Shown in pieces: positions 22,465-33,995 of a stretch of DNA of 64,000 bases. Position 1 is the stretch's first letter, and each line of letters opens with the position of its first letter. Source of the DNA: Tetracladium setigerum (Eukaryota; Ascomycota; Leotiomycetes; Helotiales); the NCBI GenBank assembly GCA_031472005.1, contig PZJY01000007.1, positions 1,178,001 to 1,242,000 of the forward strand, in the 5' to 3' direction. The notes beneath the pieces were generated by a model. The model saw only the letters and a list, made by a program, of their open reading frames with translations, searched no databases and was not told the DNA's origin. The position numbers were made by a program, and so were the translations under genes.

Positions 22465-23230
22465 ATGGATTTCGCACCCTACCAAGACACCTCCCCCGAA
22501 CTCCACCGCGCCCTCTCCCCCCTCCGCCAAACGGTCGGCGCTCCTCCTCCTTCTCACCCAAACCACCCCTCGCTTCACCGCCCATCAAACCATTACACAA
22601 TCCATGGGCAAACAATGCCTCCTCACCGTCGCCAACACACGGTTTCTTCCCCTCCAACAACGATGGGAATACCAACGATGTAGAAAGTGGGAGAGTGGGA
22701 AGGTTGAATGAGTTTGAGACGAGTCTGCCGATTAGGTTGGATTATGAGGCTTGTTTGGCGTATTTGCTCTTACCGCCTGCTGGAGGAGTGCTTTTGTTGG
22801 TGTTGGAGCAGAAGAGTGATTATGTGAGGTGTGTTTATATTGCACCTACCTACCTTTCCTAGGAATGTAGGGGTGGCGGAGTATAAGAGAATTCAGAAGG
22901 GCTAACGAAATACCGGCTAGGTTCCATGCATGGCAATCTTCACTATTGTTTACCGCTATGTTTGTTCTGCATTTGGTGGTCTCATGGTCGAGCTTTCTGA
23001 GCTGGGTTGTATTCTTGGCGGATTTGGGGATGATTGGGTATTTGACATGGAGAGCTTATTATGATGGTAAGTTTCGAACTCCCCTCCGGTGTTCTATGTG
23101 AAGGGAGGGATCGTAGTATTGTGAGGACAACCGATTCGCTAATATTTCTATGTGTGTAGCGGATACGCTTGATCGATGCGAAGTTCCATTCTTTGGGAAA
23201 CTGGCAAGTCGAATACTGGATGACGAGTAA
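22465..23230 (+). CDS. Small multi-span membrane protein, DUF4870/UPF0132-like
   Basis: Exons 22465-22828, 22921-23066, 23160-23230; 193 residues expected. The N-terminal half (MDFAPYQDTSPELHRALSP… then Pro/Ser/Asn-rich) is probably disordered. The C-terminal half has three hydrophobic segments: CLAYLLLPPAGGVLLLVLE, SLLFTAMFVLHLVVSW and SWVVFLADLGMIGYLTW. The charged motif EQKSDYVRFHAWQS lies between the first two. Leu-rich first helix, K-x-x-FVRFHA-x-QS loop and further helices are the pattern of the DUF4870 (UPF0132) family, whose function is unknown. Oddity: one base is missing at the C run 22517-22522. A seventh C joins MDFAPYQ… to the SPPPPNGRRSSSFSPK… reading that leads into the membrane part. 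Confidence 0.75.
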
Positions 23231-23588
23231 TGGTCGAGTGCTGTAAAGTGGTATAGTAATAGTGAAGAAATACCTACTACAAAAGGGATCAGGTGGACTC
23301 CCGTAACTAGAATAACGGATTTGAAGTCCGGATGCTAATGAGATGAGGAGGGAAGAGTCACAGATGGATTATTTGATTTCGAGATACCCTTTGCCTGTTT
23401 TACAAACAAGGCTTGTACTTTAGGAGAGCACGAGGCGACAGACTTAATTCATAATATAATATTACCTAATACAATGACTCCTGAAATTTTGGGAAAGACT
23501 GAATCCATCTCAAGCTTAACCCCTCTCTCAGGTAAACATCTGACCATCAACTAGACATCGCTCATATCCTCGTTTTCCCTCGAAGCGT
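23231..23588. other. Convergent 3' intergenic region
   Basis: 358 bp between the stop codons of the DUF4870-like gene (+) and the AAA ATPase gene (-). A/T-rich, presumably both 3' untranslated regions. I see no tRNA or repeat. Confidence 0.5.
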
Positions 23589-25496
23589 TCACTGCCCGTC
23601 AAAGTTTTGACCATCACTTCTCTTGTAAGCCGAGAAGGGCCACTGGCCGCGTAACTCACATTGGGCCATTGGGCCATCGGCTCTCCTATGAACGGCATGC
23701 GGCCCAGAGTCGTTTCTCTCTAGTCGTCTCATTTCTTCCAAGTACGCATCGTGGTACTCCTCTCTCGCAACCATATGGCCATTCCTTTTCTGATAAGCGA
23801 AGGAAGGCGGCATGTAGTTGTTTCTGTCGGGTGATCCCTGTCCATTCGGACCGCTCATCTGCTCTCTGCCTTGAGCGAATGGTGGTCCTCCTCTCGATGG
23901 CAAAGTTCTACCGAAAGTTGACGGAGTAGCTGGTTCTGGATCTAAACCCTTCATCATTCCCCCAAATATACTCTGCGCGTCTTTCTCATCGTCCATCTGC
24001 TTTCTCAAATTCTCTATTTGAATCTTCAGCTGCTTCCACAATTCATTTCCCTCAAACTCATCTCCACCACCGCCGCTTCCTCTAACCTTCCCATCCTCAA
24101 CGCCACTACCAGCAATAACCAACAGCGCCGCAACGAAGGCTTCCTGGATGTAAGCAAAACTGAATCCATCCGTAATACTGGCTAGCTTTGCCGATAAACC
24201 CTTTGGAAAGTCAATCTTCTTGTTGTTCCTCAGCTTGTATCTCCAATACTCGGCATACTGCTCTCTCTCGCCCTCATCGGGCACATTGAAGAAGTACTTG
24301 CGATCGAATCGACTAGGACGTTTGGCGATTCCGGGGTCCAATTGATCGAGATGGTTCGTGGAGCCGATCATCAAAATTCCTTGGTTAGACTCGAGTCCGT
24401 CAACTTCGTTTAGGAAGTACGAGCGTACTCCGGGTGCGATTAGGGAGTCGATGTCTTCGAAGATCAGGAGACAAGGTGCCATACGGCGTGCTGTTTGGAA
24501 GATTTCACGGATGGAGTACTCCGGACCAGCCCAGCTGGAGAGAGTTTTGACGTAAAGGGAGTTTACTGTGGGTGAAACACGTTTAGATACGTCGTGCATG
24601 AGGGCTTTGGTTGAGATTGTTTTGCCGTTCTAAACAGGGTGTTAGTTTTCATCCAAGAAATCAAAGAGGGAGGGAATTCTTACTCCTGGTGGGCCGTAGA
24701 AGATGACACCTCTCTGGCATTTGTGTTAGAAGCTTTGCATATGTTGGAGGTGAGTATGAACAAACCTTCCAAGGGACACCAAACTCAGCATATCTGTCTG
24801 CACTATTGAAAAATCCAATCACATCATTAATGATGGCCTTCTTTCGCTCTTTCTCCAAGATCACATCGTCCCAATTCGCTTTTTGGATGTTCTCATACAA
24901 CTCTCTGCTTTTTTGCCAGTACCCTCCGTCAAACACCATAACTTCGTTGTGTAACTCCTGACTGTATCTGGAAACACTGGCGAGCAAGTCATCTGCTTTG
25001 CTTTGAGCAGCAGCATTGCCAGTTTCAGAAGCAGGAAGCTCAATTGGGGTCAAAATATAACTGGCCGGGACAGGATATACATCAGCCATCCCAAGCACCA
25101 AATACACCAGAAAGGGCGTGCCCTTGAAAGTGTAATCATAACATCCAAACGAAACATTCTCCACAAATCTTCCACCAGAAGAGTCCCCAAATCGTCGAGC
25201 GGGAGGGACGAAGTATCGTTCAATCATGGACTGAGGAGCTTGTTTGGACGGCAGACAGGTGACATCGTCGTTAGAGGCGGCGAAACCGAGGAAATCAATT
25301 GCTGCCGAGATAGTCAGGTGGTAGCCGGGATGGTTTTTACGGATGGATTGAGTGATTAATCCTTCGGTATTTTGGCGGAGGCCTTTGGTGTTGTCGAAGA
25401 AATCACCTGTGACGGATCCGGAGATGGGCCAGCTTGAGGGCTGCGGAGGGGGGTTGGCCCAGTAGAGATGTGAATGAAATCATCGAATGTTGACAT
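23589..25496 (-). CDS. AAA-family ATPase, uncharacterised fungal type
   Basis: Exons 25496-24766, 24713-24684 (30 nt), 24629-23589; 600 residues expected. Residues about 1-200 are a fungal-specific region (…NTKGLRQNTEGLITQSIRK…FVENVSFGCYDYTFKG…). The single AAA module has Walker A GPPGNGKT (251-258), Walker B LLIFEDID (308-315), sensor-1 GSTNH and the arginine-finger block RPSRFDRKYFF. A Gly/Pro-rich disordered tail follows (…RREGPPFAQGR-type composition). The fold family is sure; the substrate is not. It is not a classic BCS1 because it lacks that N-terminal membrane helix. An intron falls between G254 and N255, inside Walker A. Oddity: one base is missing at the G run 25448-25453. A seventh base restores STGPTPPPQPSSWPIS…VTGDFFDN. 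Confidence 0.9.
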
Positions 25497-26621
25497 GATG
25501 GCGGCTGTAGTAGTGTTGCAATGCAATGCAACCTGTGGATTTTGAAGATGAATTCGAATGCTGGAGGTCAAGGAGAAGCTATGAGAGAAGGAGATGTCGT
25601 TGCCTTCTTGTAGGCGACGTATAGCTGGCTTGGCTGGTTGGAACACGAGGTAATGTAACGATTATTGAATAAGTATGAGAGTTTAGCCAGTTAGATGAGA
25701 GGACGAGAGTGAAAGTGGTACGTCAGCCACTTGAGAATGGAATGTACGGAGTAGATAAAAGCGGTTGGTGATGCAGGAGAGAGGCACGCAAGGTCTGGGT
25801 GTAGGTAGCCTTGCCTTTCCGATGTAAGATGCCAAGTGGTTGAATGATTGAGGGGAAGCGACGAATACTCAACTCAACTGCAAGGTACGGAGTAAAGCCG
25901 GCGAAGTGTATAAGGTGCTTTATACAAATCACAAAAGGTAACTCAAGAGAGTACATGCCTACCTTACTTTTACTAGAAAATAAGGATGACCATACTTCCT
26001 CTGTAAGACTTGTTCGTTATTTGATTTCCCAGTATCCCTACCAGCTTTGGGGCAAGCGAAGGGTGTATGTATACCTTGGTAGGTAGGATTACTTCAACAC
26101 CACTCATTCATTCGAGTTGCTTCTTTAGATTCCAACCTTCTTGAAGCCCCTTTGTATCTCTGTGGATTTAAACAGTGGAATATGAGTGCCTTGTTTCGAC
26201 GTAGTATCGGCATATTGAGAGTAGAGGTCGAGGGTAGGTAATGGCGGTGGATTCAACTCCCAGCATGGCATTTTGTGATTCGCTTTCACCGTTAGGGGGT
26301 GAAAATGAACAGCATAAAGCTCGAGGTGCTTTCTAAATTCTAATATAAGCTCGTATTCAAGTTCTTTTTTCTTTTTTAATGCGACATCTGCTTTCAAGTG
26401 CTTCATAAAAACATCTCAAATACGGTAGATCAACAGCAGGTCAGCAAATCAATCGTAGCTCTTCGATACGGCAAGGCTGGCAAAACGAGACGACACAAGC
26501 CACACAACGAGGCAAGCCACATTCACATTCCCCCATCCAATCCGCCACCCCCAGTCCACCTGAATCCACTGCCTGCCCTCCCCCACCACCACGGAGCTTC
26601 GGCAGAACCTCGGACCGAAAT
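25497..26621. other. Divergent intergenic region, AAA ATPase / DIM-5
   Basis: 1.1 kb between divergent start codons. It contains two perfect copies of TACGGAGTA (25745-25753 and 25886-25894) and GGTAGGTA-like words near 26073. No convincing open frame. Confidence 0.5.
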
Positions 26622-27984
26622 ATGGCAAGAGAGAAGGCGACAGCAGTTCACTCGCGTGCATCGCGTTCAAACATCACGAGGAACAAGAACAAGAACAAAC
26701 AAAAGTCCAACTTCGGCTCGCACCGTAGAGCCGGTCCTCCCAAAGAAAATTCCATCGCTGCCAACAGACCAAGGCGCCTCGCTGCAAGGAAGAAGGCCAG
26801 GAAGGAGGAACCACAAGAAGTAGAAGGAGACGAAGAAGCAGAAGAAGAAGCAGATGAAGTGACGGACGACGAGGAGATGCATCTCCACTATAGTAGACAC
26901 TACGAGCTTCACTGCTTGAACGATCCAGTAAGTCCAATTACATTTCGATCTTGTACTACTACTCCACATCATGCTAACCTTTCACCTCCCTCATCGCCAG
27001 GATCTTGCATTAGAAGAAGACTACTGCCACTGGTGCCAAATCCGAAAGTATTCCACTCACGAGCGAGCCCCAATCCGCATTATCAACACTGTGGACAGCG
27101 CGACTCTCCCCAAGAACTTTCGTTTCATTGAGTCCTCTGTCAATCTCCCAGGGGTTAAGCTCGCCGATGAGGATTTCAACCTGGGCTGCGAGTGTGAAGA
27201 TGATGGCCAATGCAAACGCATCGGATGTTCATGTCTGGGGGAGATGATCGTCCCTGAAAATGCCGATCCGCTTCAGAAGATATATGCCTACCACACGCAC
27301 GGCTCGAAGAAGGGTACCTTAAGAAGTGCATTTCTTAACTCGAGGGAGCCGATTTACGAATGTCATTCGGCCTGTCAATGCTCTGAAGATTGTGCCAATC
27401 GGGTTGTGGGTCGTGGCAGGGTCATTCCTTTGCAAATCTTTAGGACTTCGGACAATCGTGGTTGGGGTAAATAACCCCCTTTCAAATTATTTAGTCCCAT
27501 GCTTACAATATTAGGTGTTCGTTCCTCGGTTGATATTAAGTGCGGTCAGTTTATCGATAAGTACGTAGGTGAGGTAATGACCGCATACCAAGCCAACTAT
27601 CGTCGAAACAAGTCTCATCTTGCTCAACAAAAAGATGTGTACCTTTTTGCCCTGGACAAATTCTCTAACGAAGATAGCCCTGACGAGCGACTCCGTGGCC
27701 CTCCCCTAGAAGTTGACGGCGAGTTTATGTCCGGTCCAACCCGGTTCATCAATCACTCTTGTGAACCAAACCTGAGAATCTTCGCTAGAGTTGGTGATCA
27801 CTCAAACAAGCATGTTCACGATCTTGCCTTCTTCGCGATCGAAGCTATCCAAGCTGGCACAGAATTGACATTCGATTACGTGGATGGCGCCGAAGACCAG
27901 AACGATATCAAGGATGCTGGCAAGCGTAAGGACATGACGAGGTGCTTGTGTGGATCTGAGCGTTGCAGAGGCTATCTTTGGTAG
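26622..27984 (+). CDS. dim-5: Histone H3 lysine-9 methyltransferase, DIM-5/Clr4 (KMT1) type
   Basis: Trimethylates H3K9 to build constitutive heterochromatin; in Neurospora DIM-5 is required for DNA methylation. Exons 26622-26927, 27001-27466, 27515-27984; 413 residues, no frame break. Residues 1-100 are Lys/Arg-rich then acidic, with no chromodomain, as in DIM-5 and unlike Clr4/SUV39. The pre-SET domain has all nine zinc cysteines (C165, C167, C173, C178, C180, C223, C227, C229, C233). The SET domain has RGWG (255-258), RFINHSCEPN (334-343) and ELTFDY (374-379). The post-SET CxCxxxxC is C401, C403, C408, which with C340 forms the fourth zinc site. All catalytic features are intact, so activity is expected. 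Confidence 0.97.
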
Positions 27985-28825
27985 ATCTGGAATGAATTGT
28001 TGTGGCGGTGATGTGGATGGCATTAGATGGCGTTACCAGAGATACCCAGGTTTGGTTTGATTTGATTTTGAGGATCTGATCTGTATAAAGTGGAGGGAGT
28101 ATGGAGTATAAACTGTGTAGTACTGTTTACGCAGACAGACAATACCAAGAAATGAATGAGATTTCCTGAAGGCCTTCCGTATCAGCTGCCACACCTTCAC
28201 CACCACCACTCCCTACAACAAACAATCGATTCATGACACAATTCGAGTCCTGCGAAGACTTTTTTCATGTCAATGCCATGCCATCCATGCATCGGTCGTG
28301 TCGCATCCATGAACCCCTCGATATCACGTGTGTCAAGCTTTGACCCAAGCGAGCTCCCTCGCCTGTGTGCACGTTTCGATATGGATGTATGTGAGTGGTC
28401 AATCCGACGTCCAGGTCGTCGACCTTGACTTTCATTCCAATAATCCCCTGAGCCAATCCCTCGAGGCACGCGACAGTGAGCTGTGCTTTTACCTGTTGAA
28501 GTCTCAAGATAACACTATGAAGATGTTGCCTCCTAGCCCTCCTTTGACACGCTTCCGTCCGCAGCGGCGACACTATGTGGGAGAGATGTAAGTGAGGGAC
28601 GACGCCCTCCGCCTTGTGAAAGTCTTTCTCCCCCTCGTCCGCAAGCATCTTCTTCTTCTCCTTCTGCTTGTGAATGCCCTTCTTCCTCTCTTCTTTGCTG
28701 CTATCTTCCCTTGCGCCTGTTAGTTGTTACACGCACCGATTCCAGCTATTTCAGAGACATATTTCTACATTACCGTTCTTCCTCTACTACACCAAGCCTG
28801 AGCACGAGTGGAGAGCTGCACAGAA
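27985..28825. other. Intergenic region upstream of the bHLH gene
   Basis: 841 bp between tandem plus-strand genes. The right half is CT-rich (28610-28700), like a fungal core promoter. A CACGTG box is at 28325-28330. Overlapping frames on both strands at 28265-28648 look like chance. Confidence 0.5.
28325..28330. promoter_or_regulatory. E-box CACGTG upstream of bHLH gene
   Basis: A perfect CACGTG palindrome about 500 bp upstream of the start codon of a bHLH factor whose basic region has the H-E-R residues known to read this sequence. Autoregulation is a reasonable guess, but a single hexamer is weak evidence. Confidence 0.3.
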
Positions 28826-29985
28826 ATGCCTCGTCCCCAAAATCCTCCAACTCCAGCTTCGTCGACAGAGATCAAGAGTAAAGATGGTTCCGCGTTTCCG
28901 TCGTTGCAAATGTCTTTTGAACTTCCCCCGCCTGCAATAGCAGGACGAGTCGTCGCCCAGAGCTCAAGCGCCTCTTCGCGGACTTCCTCCACCTCTTCCT
29001 TTCATCCTGTCTCACCAACTTCTCCAGCAAACGCGAGCGAAGCTGTCAAGACTCGTCGACGCTCTTCCGTTGCTGCAGCTCCCAGCAAAGATGCTTTCGC
29101 TCTACCCCCGCCTCCCACGCGATCTCGAAAGATCATACAAATGAAGCCAAAAGGGCAACTAGATGAGGCCGTGGAAGCTACAGAGGATGTTCCCAAGTCA
29201 ACTGGCGCGGCAAAAGCCATAACAGCGCCAAAGAAGAAAGCTCCTTCTTCAACCAGCGTTGCTGGCAGGAAGATCGCCAGAAAGACAGCACACAGCTTGA
29301 TCGAGAGGAGGAGGAGATCAAAGATGAATGAAGAATTTGGCGTTCTCAAGGATATGATACCAGCGTGCAATGGAGAGATGCATAAACTAGCTATTTTACA
29401 GGTTAGTCTTCCTCATTATTTTCCGTGTTGAAACAGTCCCTCACAGTTATACAGGCCTCGATAGACTATATCCGCTATCTCGAAGACTGCGTCTCTAAGC
29501 TCAAGGTCGAGAACACCAAGAGCCAGTCAAACTCAACGTCCGAACAATTCATGCTTCCCCCATCAGCAAATCTCCCTGACTATAGCCCCCGTCAATACCG
29601 CCCCGAAGAACAAGAAGACATCGATATGGAAGGTTCGGATGAACACCCTTCTCCTGCAAACACAATCCCCGCGCCAAATTCCGCACGTCCTTCCGTCTCC
29701 CCTGCTATCCTCCCACAAGATAGACACAATTCATACTCTTCATCCAATTCAAATGATCACCGCCATTACAGCTTCAGCTCTACCACCTCCCCTGCTCTGA
29801 TGCCGGACCAAGGCCGAGGAGGGCCTTTCGTGGGATCTGCCTTAACAAGTCCGGCGCTGCAACCCCAGAGAGACAGAGATTTAGATCAGGAAGCTACTGC
29901 TGCGTTGATGATGTTGAATTGCGATAGGAGGGGCATGGTTGATGGAGGGAGGGGCATGAGTGTTAAAGATTTATTGAGCTCGTGA
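28826..29985 (+). CDS. Basic helix-loop-helix transcription factor
   Basis: Exons 28826-29401 and 29455-29985; 368 residues. Ser/Pro/Ala-rich N-terminus, then a basic region and helix 1 from about residue 148 (RKTAHSLIERRRRSKMNEEF). H156, E160 and R164 are the contacts that specify CANNTG E-boxes, usually CACGTG. A loop (PACNGEMHKLAILQ) and helix 2 follow (ASIDYIRYLEDCVSKLKVEN). The intron falls inside the HLH, exactly before ASIDYIRYLE. The C-terminus is Ser/Asn-rich and ends in SVKDLLSS. The ERRRRSKMN motif recalls fungal Esc1/PalcA-like factors, but I do not assign an orthologue. No frame break. Confidence 0.92.
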
Positions 29986-30596
29986 TTCGAGAACTTGGGA
30001 CGTTTCTAATTAATATTATGGGTTGGGATGGAGTGAGCAAGGAAGGATTGATTTAGTATTTCGTATTAAAAATGGGTATGGGGAATGTATTCAATAGACT
30101 TTTCTTTTTAAACAACATCACGTTAGGTATGTACACCTTATTCTTTATACATAGCTTGGTCAAATAAGACTTCAGCTCAACAACTCCTGCCCTCTTGCGT
30201 ATTCAAGTCAGACAATGCACTTGAACTCGCATCTCATAAGCTTGGTGAGGTTGATATAGTTGCAGAGAAGAAAGTCGCATGCGAGTACAGTAAACAATAA
30301 AAAAGTCAGGACGAAGGGAGGGACAATGATAATCCTCCAAATTCATTAAATTCCGTTAGAAAGTGTATTGAGCCTTCGAGCTTTGCGCGTGTCGAGGGTC
30401 GCCCATTTGTGTAGTAAACAACCCTCAGCCTTGTTCTCGATTAACTTAGGGGCGAGCTCGCTAAAGCAGCATCAACCAAAGGCCTGGAGATGGTTGGTCA
30501 GCGCCTCACAAGGCTTTCGTCATGAATTTCTTCCTCACCTCGTCCAAAAACAAACTACATTTTGCCCCTCCATAACACTCCTTCAATCACGCAAAG
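29986..30596. other. Intergenic region, bHLH gene to DIS3
   Basis: 611 bp between tandem plus-strand genes. It holds the 3' flank of the bHLH gene and the DIS3 promoter. A short open frame just upstream of the DIS3 start, in another frame, is not supported. Confidence 0.5.
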
Positions 30597-33500
30597 ATGA
30601 CGAGTCTCAAGAGGAGTCAGGGATCAGATCCATATTCATCAAATATCTCAAGCAAAGTTTTCGTGCGTTCAACGAAAAGAGGAAAGGTTCAGAAGATTGT
30701 GAGAGAGCTTTACCTACGACAGGACATCCCGTGCTCCTCGAAGCTGTGTACGAGCTGTCTGAAGACTGCCCCAAGAGATGCTGGGGGAGTTGGTTAGTTA
30801 TGCGCCTTTAAAAGAGTGAAGACGAAATCTAATAAGTAACCAGTAACGCCCTTCCTCCTGTCCGAAAAGCCCGCTGGCACGAAAACCTATCCTCAAGGCC
30901 ACTACCTCCTTCCCGACACAAACGCCCTCCTCAACGCCCTTGACCTCTTCGAACAAACCTCAGCCTTCTATGATGTTATCATCCTTCAAACAGTTCTCGA
31001 AGAATTGCGCAATCGCTCACTGCCACTCTACAATCGTCTTGTTGGGCTCACCAAGAGCGAGGAAAAAAGATTCTATGTTTTCTTCAATGAATTCCGACTA
31101 GAGACGCATGTGGTTCGGGAAGAAGGAGAGACAATCAACGATCGCAATGATAGAGCAGTTAGGAGAGCAACTAAATGGTATGCTGAGCATTTGGCGCAAG
31201 CTGTGAAAGCTGCGCGGAGCGCATCGAAAAAGGTTCCTGCGGTGGTTATGTTGACCGATGATAAAGACAATTTGAGGAAGGCAAAACTAGAAGGTGTTGC
31301 GGCATCTTCTCTAAAGGATTATGTTGGCGATCTTGAGAATGCGGATCAGTTGCTAGATATGATCAGTGTGGTCAAGGAGGGACGAGAGATTCGGGATTTG
31401 AAAGCTGCGGAGTCGTTGTATCGGGAATACTACTCCATTTCTAAGATGATGACTGGTGTCAAGAACGGAACGCTCCACCAGGGAATATTCAACGTTTCGC
31501 CGTACAATTATTTGGAGGGCTCGATCAAGGTGTCTTCGTTCAACAAGTCACTTCTGGTTTTGGGGAGGGAGAATATCAACAGATCCGTCCAAGGAGATGT
31601 GGTTGTTGTCGAAGTTTTACCCAAAGATCAGTGGAAAGAACCATCAACCAAGATTATTGAGGAGGAGACCTTGAACAAGGACGATAATCCAGACGCAGAG
31701 GATGGCGAGGCTGTTGTTACGGAGAAGGAGAAACGAGCGTTACAGGAAGAGGTTAAGAAGGTTCACAGCAAGAGTACGGAAGGGAGAGCACAGCCCACTG
31801 CGAGGGTGGTTGGTGTTATCAAAAGAAATTGGAGGCAGTACGTCGGCCATATCGACGAATCTTCTGCCCAAGCGAGTCAGAACCGAAAGCAACAAAACGT
31901 TTTCTTGATTCCAATGGACAAGAGGATACCAAAGATTCGAGTAAGAACTAGACAAGCTGGTGAACTTATGGGCAAGCGAGTGTTGGTTACCATCGATTCT
32001 TGGGATAGAGATTCGAGGTTTCCTGCTGGCCATTTCGTTCGCTCGTTGGGAGATCTAGAGACAAAGGGAGCCGAAACCGAGGCCCTGTTACTAGAGTATG
32101 ATGTTCAATACCGACCGTTCCCAAAGACTGTCCTGGATTGTTTACCAGCTGAAGGTCATGACTGGGTTGTACCACCAAGTACTGACGATCCTGGCTGGAA
32201 GGACAGACGAGATCTTCGGGACTTGGAAATTTGCAGTATTGATCCAATCGGATGTCAAGATATCGATGATGCTTTACATGCTAGACCTCTACCAAATGGC
32301 AACTTTGAGGTAGGCGTTCACATTGCTGACGTTTCTCACTTCGTCAAGCCGAACAATGCGATGGATGCCGAGGCGAGCATAAGAGGAACCACAGTCTACC
32401 TCGTCGACAAACGTATCGACATGTTACCAATGTTGCTTGGAACCGACTTGTGTTCGCTAAAGCCCTATGTTGAGCGATATGCATTCTCTGCGATTTGGGA
32501 AATCACGCCAGATGCAGAGATCGTCAAGTCGGAATTCACAAAATCAGTCATCAAATCAAGAGAAGCCTTCAGTTACGAAGCTGCTCAAATTCGAGTTGAT
32601 GATGTCTCTCAGCAAGATGATCTCACCCAGGCAATGCGAACACTGCTCATGCTTTCCAAGAAGTTCAAGCAAAAGCGTATGGACGCCGGTGCTCTAAGTC
32701 TCTCCTCTCCAGAAGTTAAGGTAGAGATGGAGTCCGAGACGTCAGATCCCATTGATATCAAGACTAAGAAGCATCTCGACACGATGTCTCTAGTTGAAGA
32801 ATTCATGTTGCTAGCCAACACCAGCGTCGCCGCCAAAATCTACGAGGCCTTCCCCAAACAGCCATGCTCCGACGTCACAGCCCCCCTCCAAAGACCAACT
32901 TTGAGGAACTCAGCAACCAACTCAAAATCAAACGTGGTCTCGAGCTCCGCGTCTCATCTTCCAAAGAACTCGCTGACTCTCTTGATACTTGCGTCGACCC
33001 ATCCGAACCATTCTTTAACACCCTCGTCCGCATCATGGCAACTCGCTGCATGATGTCGGCCGAATATTTCTGCTCCGGCACTCAAGCCTATCCTGAATTC
33101 CGCCACTATGGCCTCGCATCAGAAATCTACACTCACTTTACTTCCCCTATCCGTCGCTACGCCGATCTCGTAGCTCACCGCCAACTCGCCGCCGCAATCG
33201 ACTACGAAGCCCTCGATGCCAGTGTGCGCAGCAAGGGAAAACTCGAAGGTGTCTGCAAGAACATCAACGTGCGTCATCGCAACGCGCAACAAGCTGGTCG
33301 GGCGTCAGTTGAGTACTATGTCGGACAAGCCCTGAAAGGCAGAGTTGTAGAGGAAGAGGGTTTCGTGATGAAGGTGTTCTCAAACGGATTCGTGGTGTTT
33401 GTACCGCGTTTTGGAATTGAAAGTTTGATTCGGCTGAGGGATTTGGCGGATACGGAACCCGAAAGTGTGTTTGATGCGGACAATTATGTGTTGAAGACCA

Positions 33501-33619
33501 CTGGCAGTAGGGAGGTGCAGGTGGAGTTGTTTGGAAAGGTGATGGTGAGAATTAGTGACATTAAGGAAGAAAGTACAGGGAAGAGGAAAATCAAGGCTGA
33601 GCTGGTGAGGACGCTTTGA
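30597..33619 (+). CDS. DIS3: Exosome catalytic subunit DIS3/RRP44
   Basis: The 3'-5' exoribonuclease and endonuclease of the RNA exosome, acting in rRNA maturation and nuclear and cytoplasmic RNA decay. Exons 30597-30792 and 30844-33619; expected 990 residues. In order: the CR3 cysteine motif (IPCSSKLCTSCLK), the PIN endonuclease domain (LLPDTNALLNALDLFE; EELRNRSLPLYNRL), two cold-shock domains, the RNB domain with the metal-binding acidic cluster SIDPIGCQDIDDAL, and a C-terminal S1 domain. Active-site residues are present for both nucleases. Oddity: the frame shifts once at the C run 32852-32855. Adding one C gives AFPQTAMLRRHSPPP, the sequence expected from yeast Dis3. DIS3 is essential, so a real null is unlikely. 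It converges on NUG1. Confidence 0.97.
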
Positions 33620-33995
33620 GATCAATTATAGAGGTTGTTGAGAATTGACACAGAGAGAGATGATACGAATGTAATGATAAAAACAACTACTTTTTGAGGC
33701 ACATGTGGTCTGAGAAGTGTGCATGTAGGTGGATTGAAAATAGCGAAGACAACTTCTGACCAACGTAAACAAACCGAAGCCGTGTGAGCCAAAACTAGAC
33801 CTAGGACTTTATACTTCCAATTATCACCGACTCCTTTTCTTACTCTCTTCTTCTCATGAATCATGTTATTGTTTCTTGATCGAGCCATCATAGCTCACAT
33901 ATAATACCACTTTTTATTTACCCTTCATTCACACAAGAAACCCTCCTCTTAACTCCAAAACACCAAGATTAATGCTCAATGCTCACAAGGTCATC
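33620..33995. other. Convergent 3' intergenic region
   Basis: 376 bp between the DIS3 (+) and NUG1 (-) stop codons. A/T-rich, presumably both 3' untranslated regions. Nothing else seen. Confidence 0.5.

Noticed and set aside
23280..23350. Possible tRNA-like fold in the convergent gap
   Set aside because: No A-box and B-box pair and no acceptor-stem pairing that I could make by eye.
28265..28648. Overlapping frames on both strands between DIM-5 and the bHLH gene
   Set aside because: No family similarity and no splice structure; best read as promoter sequence.
30368..30811. Alternative open frame across the DIS3 start
   Set aside because: It overlaps the real first exon in another frame and lacks the CR3 cysteine motif.
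32852..32870. Programmed minus-one or plus-one frameshifting in DIS3
   Set aside because: No slippery heptamer or conserved signal, and the same defect recurs at unrelated homopolymers elsewhere in the window.
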